NCBI GenBank assembly: GCA_016716535.1
Contig: JADJWD010000005.1
Span: forward strand, 889,938 to 953,937
Direction of reading: 5' to 3'
DNA from: Betaproteobacteria bacterium
Lineage (GTDB): Bacteria > Pseudomonadota > Gammaproteobacteria > Burkholderiales > Burkholderiaceae_C
DNA: 64,000 bases
Notes under the pieces: model-generated
Told to the model about the DNA's origin: nothing
What the model saw: only the letters and a program-made list of their open reading frames with translations
The model's database searches: none
Shown here: in pieces, positions 31,387-39,401 of the stretch
Layout: each line of letters opens with the position of its first letter
How positions within the stretch are numbered: the first letter of the stretch is position 1
Program-made: the position numbers and the translations under genes

Positions 31387-32472
31387 TTGGAGCGGCGCAG
31401 TATAGCGGGCAAAAAACCCGGCGCCGGGCGGGCGCCGCAGCGCAAGGCGGTCGAAACGACAGCGGCGAGCGCCGCATCGGCGCCAAGTGTGCGCCTCCTC
31501 ACGGTCGACGCCGAGTCGGCCGGCCAGCGGCTGGACAACTTCCTGCTGCGGCTGCTGAAGGGCGTGCCGAAGACACACGTCTACCGCGTCATCCGCTCGG
31601 GCGAGGTGCGCGTCAACAAGGGCCGCGCGGGCGCCGACACGCGCGTGGCCGCGGGCGACGTGGTGCGGGTGCCGCCGGTTCGGGTGGCGGCGCGGGCGGC
31701 ACATGCGGAAGACGCGGCCGCGGCGGCCCCGGCGCGCGAGTTCCCCGTGCTGTTCGAAGACGAGCACCTGCTGGCCGTCGACAAGCCGGCCGGCGTCGCC
31801 GTGCACGGCGGCAGCGGCGTCGCCTTCGGCGTCATCGAGCAACTGCGGCGCGCGCGCCCCGGCCAGCGCTTCCTCGAACTCGTGCACCGGCTCGACAAGG
31901 AGACCTCGGGCGTGCTGCTGCTGGCCAAGAAGCGCAGCGCGCTGACGGCACTGCAGGACCAGTTCCGCGAGCGCGACACGCACAAGGTCTACGCCGCGCT
32001 CGTCTGGGGCGGATGGCCGCGCGCGCTGAAGGTGATCGACGAGCCGCTCCTGAAGACCACCGACGCGGCCGGCGAGCGCCACGTGCGTGTCGTCTCGCCA
32101 GCGCACGCGCAGGCGCGGCGCTCGATCACGCTTGTCAAGCTGGCCGGGCAATGGGCCGAGGCGGCGCTGCTGGACGTGACGCTGAAGACCGGCCGCACGC
32201 ACCAGATCCGCGTGCACCTCGCGCACGCCGGCCACGCGATCGTCGGCGACCCCAAGTACGGCGACTTCGCTGCCAACAAGACCTTTGCGCGCCGCTGGCG
32301 CTTTGCGCGCCTGTTCCTGCACGCCCGCGAACTGGGATTCGATCACCCCGCCACCGGCGAGCGCATCGTCGTCGCGGCGCCGCTGCCGGCCGAGTGCGAG
32401 ACACTTCTGGCCGCGCTGCGCGGCGAGGCCGCGCCGCCGCCGAGTTCCACAAATCCCGCCAGTCCCGCATGA
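31387..32472 (+). CDS. rluC: RluC/RluD-family 23S rRNA pseudouridine synthase
   Basis: A 361-residue protein with an S4 domain (AGQRLDNFLLRLLKGVPKTHVYRVIRSGEVRVNKGR) followed by the pseudouridine synthase domain, whose catalytic Asp is in HRLDKETSGVLLL; FEDEHLLAVDKPAGVAVHGG and GRTHQIRVHLAHAGHAIVGDPKYG are also present. Divergence from rne is the usual context of rluC. The start is uncertain: TTG at 31387 is the outermost option, GTG at 31489 (VRLLTVDAES) the other. The stop overlaps the next ATG. Confidence 0.9.
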   Translation: MERRSIAGKKPGAGRAPQRKAVETTAASAASAPSVRLLTVDAESAGQRLDNFLLRLLKGVPKTHVYRVIRSGEVRVNKGRAGADTRVAAGDVVRVPPVRVAARAAHAEDAAAAAPAREFPVLFEDEHLLAVDKPAGVAVHGGSGVAFGVIEQLRRARPGQRFLELVHRLDKETSGVLLLAKKRSALTALQDQFRERDTHKVYAALVWGGWPRALKVIDEPLLKTTDAAGERHVRVVSPAHAQARRSITLVKLAGQWAEAALLDVTLKTGRTHQIRVHLAHAGHAIVGDPKYGDFAANKTFARRWRFARLFLHARELGFDHPATGERIVVAAPLPAECETLLAALRGEAAPPPSSTNPASPA

Positions 32473-33131
32473 CCCGCCCGCGCCGCTTCGACCTTATCGC
32501 CTTCGACTGGGACGGCACGCTGTTCGACAGCACCGCGCTGATCGCGCGCTGCATCCAGGACGCCTGCCGCGACCTCGACGTGGCGGTGCCGAGCGACGTC
32601 GATGCGGCCTACGTCATCGGCCTCGGGCTCACCGACGCGCTGCGCCACGCCGCGCCCGGCCTCGCGCCCGAGCGCTACCCCGACCTCGGCCGCCGCTACC
32701 GGCATCACTACTTCGCGCGCCAGCACGAACTCGTGCTGTTCGAGGGCACGCTGGCGATGCTGCGCGCGCTGAAGCAGCGCAACCACTGGATTGCGGTCGC
32801 CACCGGCAAGAGCCGCCGCGGCCTGGACGAGGCGCTGGCGACGTCGCAGCTCACCGGCGTGTTCGACAGCTCGCGCACCGCCGACGAGACGGCGTCGAAG
32901 CCGCACCCGCAGATGCTGCTCGAGCTGATGCGCGAATTCGGCGCCGACCCCGAGCGCACGCTGATGATCGGCGACACCACGCACGATCTGCAGATGGCGC
33001 GCAACGCCGGTGTCGCCGGCGTCGGCGTCGCCTTCGGCGCGCACGGCTTCGAGACGTTTGCCGAGTTCGCGCCGCTCACGGTGGCGCACAACACGGAAGA
33101 GCTGCATCGCTGGCTGCTCGAGCATGGCTGA
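32469..33131 (+). CDS. HAD-superfamily hydrolase, phosphoglycolate-phosphatase-like
   Basis: A 220-residue HAD hydrolase of the Gph/PGMB type: motif I FDWDGTLFDST, motif II ATGKSRRGLD, motif III SKPHPQML and motif IV MIGDTTHDLQMA. The exact substrate is not fixed by sequence; phosphoglycolate or another small phosphate ester is likely. It overlaps rluC by four bases and the Rieske gene by eight, so the group is probably translated together. Confidence 0.85.
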   Translation: MTRPRRFDLIAFDWDGTLFDSTALIARCIQDACRDLDVAVPSDVDAAYVIGLGLTDALRHAAPGLAPERYPDLGRRYRHHYFARQHELVLFEGTLAMLRALKQRNHWIAVATGKSRRGLDEALATSQLTGVFDSSRTADETASKPHPQMLLELMREFGADPERTLMIGDTTHDLQMARNAGVAGVGVAFGAHGFETFAEFAPLTVAHNTEELHRWLLEHG

Positions 33132-33612
33132 CGCGGCCGTGCCGCCGGCGTCCTCGCCCGTGCCGGCGCCGAAGCCCGCGCCCGCGCTGGAGCCGACCGA
33201 GCTGCCGCTGTGCACCTCGGCCGAGTTGGTCGAACGCGGCCGGGCGGTCGTCTGGGACGTGCTGCTGTGGGGCCGGCCGGCGCGCGCCTTCGCATTGCGT
33301 TTCGATGGCGTCGTCGTCGCCTACCTCAACCGCTGCGTGCACGTGCCCACCGAGATGGACTGGCAGGAGGGCGAGTTCCTCGACCTCGACAAACGCTGGA
33401 TCCTCTGCTCGATCCACGGCGCGGCCTACGAGCCGGCTGACGGCCGCTGCGTCGGCGGGCCGTGTGGCCGCGGCAAGTTGACGCCCATTGCGGTGGCCGA
33501 ACGTGGCGGTCAGGTGTATTGGTATCCTTCCCGGGATATCGCGCCGGTGCGCTTCGACGATGTGCCCGCGGCGGCCTCGCCGGCGACGGCGCCCGAGCCC
33601 AAGAGCGCATGA
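33124..33612 (+). CDS. Rieske [2Fe-2S] domain protein
   Basis: A 162-residue protein. An Ala/Pro-rich N-terminus is followed by a Rieske fold with the cluster ligands in CVH (about residue 73) and CSIH (about residue 97): NRCVHVPTEMD and WILCSIHGAAYEPADGRCVGGPCGRGKL. It resembles stand-alone ferredoxin-like Rieske proteins without an oxygenase domain. It lies inside the rluC-gph-sppA run and overlaps both neighbours. The redox partner is unknown. Confidence 0.82.
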   Translation: MADAAVPPASSPVPAPKPAPALEPTELPLCTSAELVERGRAVVWDVLLWGRPARAFALRFDGVVVAYLNRCVHVPTEMDWQEGEFLDLDKRWILCSIHGAAYEPADGRCVGGPCGRGKLTPIAVAERGGQVYWYPSRDIAPVRFDDVPAAASPATAPEPKSA

Positions 33613-34655
33613 CCCCGAACCCCGACGACAGCCCGCCGCCGACGGCAGGCTTTCCCCCCACTGCGCCGGCCACCGCCGCGCCGGTCGCGCCGACCGCAGC
33701 GGCACCCGCTGCCGCGGCCGCCACGCCCTCGCTCGGCCGCATCGAGACGACGCTCGAGCGGCTCGGCGCCGATCTGCTCAAACAGCAGCGCAGCGACCGC
33801 CGCTGGCGCAACTTCTTCCGCATCTGCTGGCTGCTGGTGGCGTTGATGGTGGTCGGCGGCCTCTTCTCGCGCACCGGCGGGCCGGTGGCCAGCGGCGGCC
33901 CGCACACGGCGCTCGTCGAGTTGCGCGGCGAGATCGGCCCGGACACCGAAGCCAGTGCCGAGCTTCTGCTCGGCGCGCTGAAGCAGGCCTTCCAGGACCC
34001 GGCCGCGGTGGCCGTGGTCATCCGCATCAACTCGCCCGGCGGCAGCCCCGTGCAATCGGGCATCCTCAACGACGAGATCCGCCGCCTGAAGGCCGCGCAC
34101 GGCAAGCGCGTCTACGCCGTCGTCGACGAGATCTGCGCCAGCGCCGCCTACTACGTGGCCGTGGCCGCCGACCGCATCTACGTCGACAAGGCGAGCCTCG
34201 TGGGCAGCATCGGCGTGCTGATGGATGGCTTCGGCTTCACCGGCACGATGGACAAGCTCGGCATCGAGCGCCGCCTCATCACCGCCGGCGAGAACAAGGC
34301 GATGCTCGACCCGTTCAGCCCGCTGTCGGAGAAGGAGCGCGCCTACCTGCGCTCGATGATCGAGCAGGTGCACCGCCAGTTCATCGAGGTCGTCAAGGCG
34401 GGCCGCGGCGACCGGCTGAAGAATTCGCCCGAGATCTTCTCCGGCTTGGTGTGGAACGGCGAGGAGGCGGTGCGCCTGGGCCTCGTCGACGGCCTCGGCA
34501 GCCTCGACCACGTCGCGCGCGAGGTCGTCCGTGCCGAGGAGATCGTCGACTACACGCCGCAGGAGAACGTCGCCGAGCGGCTGGCCAAGCGCTTCGGCGC
34601 GGCGCTCGGGCACGGCGTCGTGCGCGCGCTGCGCGAGATGGCGCCGCTGCGCTGA
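33609..34655 (+). CDS. S49-family signal peptide peptidase (SppA/SohB-like)
   Basis: A 348-residue protein with a Pro/Ala-rich cytoplasmic N-terminus, one membrane segment near residues 73-90 (FFRICWLLVALMVVGGLF) and an S49 domain: VVIRINSPGGSPVQSG, the Ser nucleophile in EICASAAYYVA, ADRIYVDKASLVGSIGV and the Lys region TAGENKAMLDPFSPLSEKER. Short SppA forms cleave leftover signal peptides in the membrane. The ATG overlaps the Rieske stop. Confidence 0.88.
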   Translation: MTPNPDDSPPPTAGFPPTAPATAAPVAPTAAAPAAAAATPSLGRIETTLERLGADLLKQQRSDRRWRNFFRICWLLVALMVVGGLFSRTGGPVASGGPHTALVELRGEIGPDTEASAELLLGALKQAFQDPAAVAVVIRINSPGGSPVQSGILNDEIRRLKAAHGKRVYAVVDEICASAAYYVAVAADRIYVDKASLVGSIGVLMDGFGFTGTMDKLGIERRLITAGENKAMLDPFSPLSEKERAYLRSMIEQVHRQFIEVVKAGRGDRLKNSPEIFSGLVWNGEEAVRLGLVDGLGSLDHVAREVVRAEEIVDYTPQENVAERLAKRFGAALGHGVVRALREMAPLR

Positions 34656-34674
34656 GCGCCCGCCGCCCGCCCTG

Positions 34675-35568
34675 ATGTCCCACGTGCACCCCGAGAACCC
34701 GCTGCCGCCGCTGGCCCGCCTGGCCGACACCCTTGCGGTGGCCGTGCAGTACGCGCTGCCCAAGCAGGCGCTGACACAGTTGATGGGCCGTCTCGCCAGC
34801 GCCGAAGGCGGTGCGGCGACGACGGCGGTGATCCGCTGGTTCGTCGGCCACTACGGCGTCAACATGCTCGAAGCGGTGCCGCAGGACCCGGCCGCCTACC
34901 GCACCTTCAACGAGTTCTTCACGCGGCGCCTGGCCAGCGGCGCGCGGCCGGTCGTGCGGCAGTGCGACCTGGTGTGCCCGGTGGACGGCGCGATCAGCCA
35001 GTTCGGCCCGATCGACGGTGACCGGATCATCCAGGCCAAGAGCCACCGCTACACGACCGCGGCGCTGCTCGGCGGCGACACGGCGCTGGCGCAGCAGTTC
35101 GAGGGCGGCCACTTCGCGACGCTGTACCTCTCGCCGAAGGACTACCACCGCATCCACATGCCGTGCGCCGGCCGGCTGCGCGGCATGAAGCATGTGCCGG
35201 GGCGCCTGTTCTCGGTGAACCCGTCGACCGCGCGCACGGTGAGCGACCTCTTCGCGCGCAACGAGCGCGTCGTTTGCGTCTTCGACGGCGACCGCGGCCC
35301 GTGGGTGCTGGTGCTCGTCGGCGCGACGATCGTCGGCAGCATGGCCACCACCTGGCATGGCGTCGTCAACGGCCTGCGGCCCAAGCGCGTGCGCGAGTGG
35401 ACCTACGAGGGCCAGGAGATCAAGCTGGCGCAAGGCGACGAGATGGGCCGCTTCCTCCTCGGCTCGACGGTCGTGCTGCTGTTCCCCAAGCAGCGCCTCG
35501 CGTGGAACGTCGCCTGGGCGCCCGGCGCGTCCGTGCGCATGGGCGAGCGCATGGCGGACTGGGTTTGA
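34675..35568 (+). CDS. psd: Phosphatidylserine decarboxylase proenzyme
   Basis: A 297-residue protein with the self-cleavage site LGST near residue 261 (RFLLGSTVVLLFP), which yields the pyruvoyl cofactor, and the partner Asp and His in CPVDGAISQFG and DYHRIHMP. It makes phosphatidylethanolamine at the inner membrane. The gene is complete and of standard length; a 19-base gap follows the S49 peptidase gene. Confidence 0.95.
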   Translation: MSHVHPENPLPPLARLADTLAVAVQYALPKQALTQLMGRLASAEGGAATTAVIRWFVGHYGVNMLEAVPQDPAAYRTFNEFFTRRLASGARPVVRQCDLVCPVDGAISQFGPIDGDRIIQAKSHRYTTAALLGGDTALAQQFEGGHFATLYLSPKDYHRIHMPCAGRLRGMKHVPGRLFSVNPSTARTVSDLFARNERVVCVFDGDRGPWVLVLVGATIVGSMATTWHGVVNGLRPKRVREWTYEGQEIKLAQGDEMGRFLLGSTVVLLFPKQRLAWNVAWAPGASVRMGERMADWV

Positions 35569-36479
35569 GCGCGCCGCACGTGAAGTCGCACCACCCCTGG
35601 TGGGCGCAGGTGCTGCTGTTCCTGGTGCCGGCGCTGTGGTCGTCGAACTACCTGATCGCGCGCCTCGGGGCAGAGGTCATCCACCCGAACGCGCTCGCCT
35701 TCGGCCGCTGGGCGCTGGCGTTTGCGCTGCTGCTGCCGTTCGTCGGCGGCGGGCTGCTGGCCAAGCTGCCGGTCGTGCGGCGCGAGTGGCAGCATCTGCT
35801 GGTGCTGGGGGCGCTGGGCATGTGGATCTGCGGCGCCTGGGTCTACATCGCCGGGCGCACGACGAGCGCGGCGAACATCGCGCTGATCTACGCCGCGGCG
35901 CCGGTGGCCATCGCGATCGCCGGCGTCAAGGTGCTGCACGAGCGCATGGGCCGCCTGCAATGGGCGGCGATGGCCTCGGCGCTGGCCGGCGTGCTGTTCG
36001 TCATCGCGCGCGGCGATGTGCACAACCTCCTCGCGCTGCGGCTGGCGCCGGGCGACCTGTGGATCGTCGCGACGACCGCGGCCTGGACGGCCTACTCGGT
36101 GCTGCTGAAGCTGTGGCCCTCGGCGCTCGGGCCCGGCGAGCGGCTCGCGGCGATCATCGCCGGCGGCCTGGTGTGGCTGCTGCCGGCCACCGTGTGGGAG
36201 GCGATGACGGCGCCGCCGCTGCCCTTCACGACGCAAAGCCTCTTTCTGATCGCCCTGGCCGCCGTGCTGCCCGGCGTGCTGAGCTACGGCGCCTATTCGC
36301 TGCTGCAGCGCGAACTGGGCGCCGCGCGCACGGCGCTGATGCAGTACCTGGCGCCGGTGTACGGCGCGCTTGGCGCCTGGTGGGTGCTCGGCGAAGTGCC
36401 GCACTGGTACCACGGCGTCGGCGCGGCGCTGATCCTGCCGAGCATCTGGCTGGCGACGCGGCGGGTGGCGGTGAGGTGA
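35565..36479 (+). CDS. EamA/DMT-family membrane transporter
   Basis: About 300 residues with ten hydrophobic segments in two EamA halves: VLLFLVPALWSSNYLIARLGAEVIHPNALAFGRWALAF and the second-half LLQRELGAARTALMQYLAPVYGALGAWWVLGE. Such drug/metabolite transporters usually export small metabolites; the substrate cannot be told. Two starts are possible: TTG at 35565, overlapping the psd stop with GGCGGA a few bases upstream, or GTG at 35580. It converges with the next gene. Confidence 0.82.
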   Translation: MSAPHVKSHHPWWAQVLLFLVPALWSSNYLIARLGAEVIHPNALAFGRWALAFALLLPFVGGGLLAKLPVVRREWQHLLVLGALGMWICGAWVYIAGRTTSAANIALIYAAAPVAIAIAGVKVLHERMGRLQWAAMASALAGVLFVIARGDVHNLLALRLAPGDLWIVATTAAWTAYSVLLKLWPSALGPGERLAAIIAGGLVWLLPATVWEAMTAPPLPFTTQSLFLIALAAVLPGVLSYGAYSLLQRELGAARTALMQYLAPVYGALGAWWVLGEVPHWYHGVGAALILPSIWLATRRVAVR

Positions 36480-36486
36480 GATTCAC

Positions 36487-37524
36487 TCAACGCCGCAACC
36501 GCACCAACGCCCTCACGAACCCGTGATCGCTGCGCCAGCGCTCGCGGCTTTCGTGCAGGTGGTCGTTGAAGACCTCGACGCGGCGGATGTCGCCGAGCGA
36601 GAAGCGCGACGTGGCGACCAGCTCTTCGCTGACCCAGATCTGGTCCAGCAGTTCCGGCCAGCCCTGGTGCACGTGCGAGAAGAAGAGGTCGCGCCGCAGC
36701 GCCGGCTCGGTGGCCACCTCGAGCGCGTGGTACAGCGCCACGTCGCGCGCGCCGCGGTCGTAGGCGGCAGCCTGGTTGGCGGCGATCATCTGCGTCGTCA
36801 CCGCGTGCGCGCTGTCGTTCATGTCGCCCAGCAGCACGAGCGGCTCGCCCTGGTGCGCACCTGCGCGGCCCGTGATCTCGACGACGATGCGGCGCAGCGC
36901 CGCCGCCTCGGCCGCGCGCTGCAGCAGCGAGCGCAGCGTCGCGCGCGCCGTCACCGCCGGGTCGTCGCGGTCCTCGAGCGGGTTGCCGAGTTCGTCCTGC
37001 AGGTACTTCGGCCGCTTGCTCTTCAGGTGCACGACAAGCACGTGCAGCGCGTGGCCGGTGGGCAGGCGCAGTCGCGCGCGCAGCACCGGCCGCTCGAAGT
37101 GCGTCACCGGGCCGACCTCGGGCAGCGTCACGCACTCGGCGCTCGCGAAGGCGTCGATCGAGGTCAGCTGCTCGATCGCCAGCCGCGTGACCAAGCCGAC
37201 ACGCGGCGTGCCGGTCGCGCCATGCTCGGCGCCGGGCACCTGCACGGTGTGGCGGCGCAGGCCGCTGCGTGACACCGCGGCTTTCAGCGCCGCTTCGTCC
37301 CAGACCTCCTGCACGCCGATCACGTCGGCCTCCAGCCGCGCCAGCATCGCCGCCAGCCAACTCGTCTTGCGCTCGTACTCACCCTCGCTGAAGGGCTCCT
37401 GGTTGGCGTAGAAGACGCGCCGCGGCAGCGCGAGGTTCAGAAGGTTCGCGCTGGCCACGAGCAGCGTCTGCCAGACGACGGGCGGCGGCGGCGGCGACGG
37501 CGCGGGCGGAACCTCGGTCGACAT
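36487..37524 (-). CDS. Endonuclease/exonuclease/phosphatase family protein
   Basis: A 345-residue protein with the EEP fold: LLVASANLLNLALP at the N-terminus, the metal-binding Glu in DVIGVQEVWDE, VVHLKSKRP, LLGDMNDS and the terminal SDHGFVRALV. A linker of prolines precedes the fold (residues 5-15). Start at 37524 chosen over 37584, which adds 20 residues without family similarity. No signal peptide is seen. Substrate unknown: DNA, phosphoinositide-like or nucleotide. Confidence 0.82.
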   Translation of the reverse strand: MSTEVPPAPSPPPPPVVWQTLLVASANLLNLALPRRVFYANQEPFSEGEYERKTSWLAAMLARLEADVIGVQEVWDEAALKAAVSRSGLRRHTVQVPGAEHGATGTPRVGLVTRLAIEQLTSIDAFASAECVTLPEVGPVTHFERPVLRARLRLPTGHALHVLVVHLKSKRPKYLQDELGNPLEDRDDPAVTARATLRSLLQRAAEAAALRRIVVEITGRAGAHQGEPLVLLGDMNDSAHAVTTQMIAANQAAAYDRGARDVALYHALEVATEPALRRDLFFSHVHQGWPELLDQIWVSEELVATSRFSLGDIRRVEVFNDHLHESRERWRSDHGFVRALVRLRR

Positions 37525-37640
37525 GGGCGCAGTATCGCCGCGGTCACATCCGCTGACGACTTCGGCCGCGCCGGGCGCGGGCATCGCGTGTGCCGAAGCA
37601 GGACACTACGGCCCGCTGTTCTTCTTTTCGCCGCGCGCCC

Positions 37641-38294
37641 ATGCTTCACCGCCTCGCCCCGCTTGTCCTTGCCTCCGGTCTCGGCCTGGCCGCTGGCGTG
37701 GATGCTCAAACCGCGCAGACACCGCCGCCCGCCACGCCCGAGCCCGGCGGCTTCGGCGCACGCGCCGCCGAGCGCTGCGAGGCCGAGGTCGAGCGCACGC
37801 TGCGCCGCATCCGCGGCAACGCGGTGCAGGAGGTGCAATTCGTCGCCGGTCGCCGCGTGCTGACGCCAGCCGGCGACGACGAAACCAGCGTGCGCGGCGC
37901 GGGCCGCTACCGCATGGGTGGCGGCGCCGTGCCGTTCACCTACAGCTGCGCCTACAACGCCAGGACCGACAGCACCTCGGGGGCGGTCTTCCGCGACGCC
38001 GTGGCGCAGCGCGCGCCCGTCGAGCGGCCGTTCGAGCCCGACCTCTCGCGCCTGTCACCCGAGGCGTGCGAGAGCGCGGTCGCCGGCCTGCTGAAGACGC
38101 GGCACCCGCGCGTGGGCCGCATCAACTTCGGCTCCGACTCGCGCCGCATCGAGCCGGCCGAGCGCGGCCTCGTGCGGCTGGTGGGCCAAGGCGGCGTGCA
38201 GCGCGCGCCCGGCATGTTCGCCGCGCCCTTCACCTACCGCTGCGAGATCGACCCGCGCAACGGGCGGGTGGTCGACGTGCAGGCGAGCGAGTAG
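37641..38294 (+). CDS. Secreted protein of unknown function with a duplicated two-cysteine module
   Basis: A 217-residue protein with a signal peptide (LAPLVLASGLGLAAGVDAQ) and a short Pro-rich linker. Two related modules follow: residues about 44-118 and 143-212. Each starts with a Cys (46; 143), has an R..G..V..V.F core, then GxGxxxxG...PFTYxC (Cys103; Cys201) and an R-N/T-D/G...G-V end. Spacing between the two cysteines is 57 and 58 residues, so each module may hold one disulfide. I do not recognise the family. It converges with the rpfF-like gene across a REP-like hairpin. Confidence 0.65.
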   Translation: MLHRLAPLVLASGLGLAAGVDAQTAQTPPPATPEPGGFGARAAERCEAEVERTLRRIRGNAVQEVQFVAGRRVLTPAGDDETSVRGAGRYRMGGGAVPFTYSCAYNARTDSTSGAVFRDAVAQRAPVERPFEPDLSRLSPEACESAVAGLLKTRHPRVGRINFGSDSRRIEPAERGLVRLVGQGGVQRAPGMFAAPFTYRCEIDPRNGRVVDVQASE

Positions 38295-38309
38295 CGCACT
38301 GCCACCAGC

Positions 38310-38334
38310 GCTCCGACAGGCTCAGCGCGAACGG
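38310..38334. repeat. REP-like short palindromic repeat between convergent genes
   Basis: The core GACAGGCTCAGCGCGAACGG belongs to a short element dispersed in many proteobacterial genomes (general form TTCGACAGGCTCAGnnCGAACGG), which folds into a hairpin. Here it lies between the stops of two convergent genes, where it could end transcription on both strands. Only this copy was seen in the window. Confidence 0.6.
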
Positions 38335-38351
38335 TTCAAGGGTCCTCGCGA

Positions 38352-39401
38352 CTAACCGCGCGCGCGCCGGTCGCCACCAGCGACCGTCCGGCGCTCGACC
38401 CCACTGCGCCGGTCGCTGCCCCAGGCCGTTTCCAGCTCGAGCCGCTTGATCTCCTCGACCGCGCCCTCGTCGGCGCCGCCGGCCTTGCGCGCCTGCGCGC
38501 GCGCCAGGCGTTCCATCAGGCGCAGGTCGCGGTCGGTCAGCCCCATCGCGCTGTCGGCCCACAACTCGACGATCTGCATCAGGCTCTCGTGCCGCACGGG
38601 CGCCGCGATGCGCTGCGCGCGCAGCGCCGCCACCGTGCCGCGGTGGCGCGGGTCGACTTCGCGCACGACACGCTCGAGCGTCGCCTCGCCCTCGCCGGGC
38701 TCGGCGATCACGTCGACGAGCCGGCGGTTGTGCAGTTCCTCGGCGGTGTACAGATGCCCCGAGAGAATCATCTCGTTGGCCACCGCAAAGCCGGCGCGGC
38801 GGATCGTGAAGTCCCACGCCCCCATGCCCGGAAAGAGGTTGAACAGCACCTCGGGGAAGCCGGCCTGCGCGCCGCGCTCGAAGATGATCTTGTGGAACGG
38901 CAGCACGCTCTCGAGCCCGCCGCCGAGCGTGTCGCCCTGCGCCAGCACGGTGGTGTGGATGCCCAGGTTGGCGGCGTTCTCCATCCACCACACCAGGTCG
39001 ACGCAGCGCTTGCCGTAAAGCTCGAGCGACTCGATGTCGCCGGCGCGCGCCAGCAGCACGAACAGCGCCAGGTCGCCGCCGAAATTGAAGACCTGCGGCA
39101 CGTCCGAGGTCATCACGAAGTGCCGCACGAGGCCGGGGTTGGCGCTGATGTCGTCGAGCATCTGCTTCAGCTCGCCCATCGCGGCGAGGCTGTAGCACTG
39201 GATCGGCCGCACACACATGCGCACGCGCAGCAGGCGCAGGTCGGAGGTCCACTCCAGCCGGATCGTCCGGTACGGCCGCCCCAGCAGCCCGGCCACGCCC
39301 ACCGCCGGCGGCGGTGCCGGTGGGGGCGCGGGCGGCGCCGGCGGGGCGATGGTCCCCTCAGACACCTTCGACGATGCGGGTGAAGTGATGGAAGTTGACA
39401 C
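38352..39401 (-). CDS. RpfF-like crotonase (diffusible signal factor synthase family)
   Basis: A 349-residue protein from GTG 39401 (GTG 39365 gives 337). After a Pro/Ala-rich N-terminal tail it follows RpfF closely: VFNFGGDLALFVLLARAGD, LAQGDTLGGGLESVLPFH, FPEVLFNLFPGMGAWDF and LYTAEELHNRRLVD. The two catalytic glutamates of RpfF are kept (Glu164 in GGGLES, Glu184 in GFPEVLF), so both dehydratase and thioesterase steps on 3-hydroxyacyl-ACP are possible. The C-terminus is Arg-rich. RpfF enzymes make cis-2-unsaturated fatty acid signals. No rpfC, rpfG or rpfR lies nearby. It overlaps the diiron-oxidase-like gene upstream. Confidence 0.8.
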   Translation of the reverse strand: MSTSITSPASSKVSEGTIAPPAPPAPPPAPPPAVGVAGLLGRPYRTIRLEWTSDLRLLRVRMCVRPIQCYSLAAMGELKQMLDDISANPGLVRHFVMTSDVPQVFNFGGDLALFVLLARAGDIESLELYGKRCVDLVWWMENAANLGIHTTVLAQGDTLGGGLESVLPFHKIIFERGAQAGFPEVLFNLFPGMGAWDFTIRRAGFAVANEMILSGHLYTAEELHNRRLVDVIAEPGEGEATLERVVREVDPRHRGTVAALRAQRIAAPVRHESLMQIVELWADSAMGLTDRDLRLMERLARAQARKAGGADEGAVEEIKRLELETAWGSDRRSGVERRTVAGGDRRARG

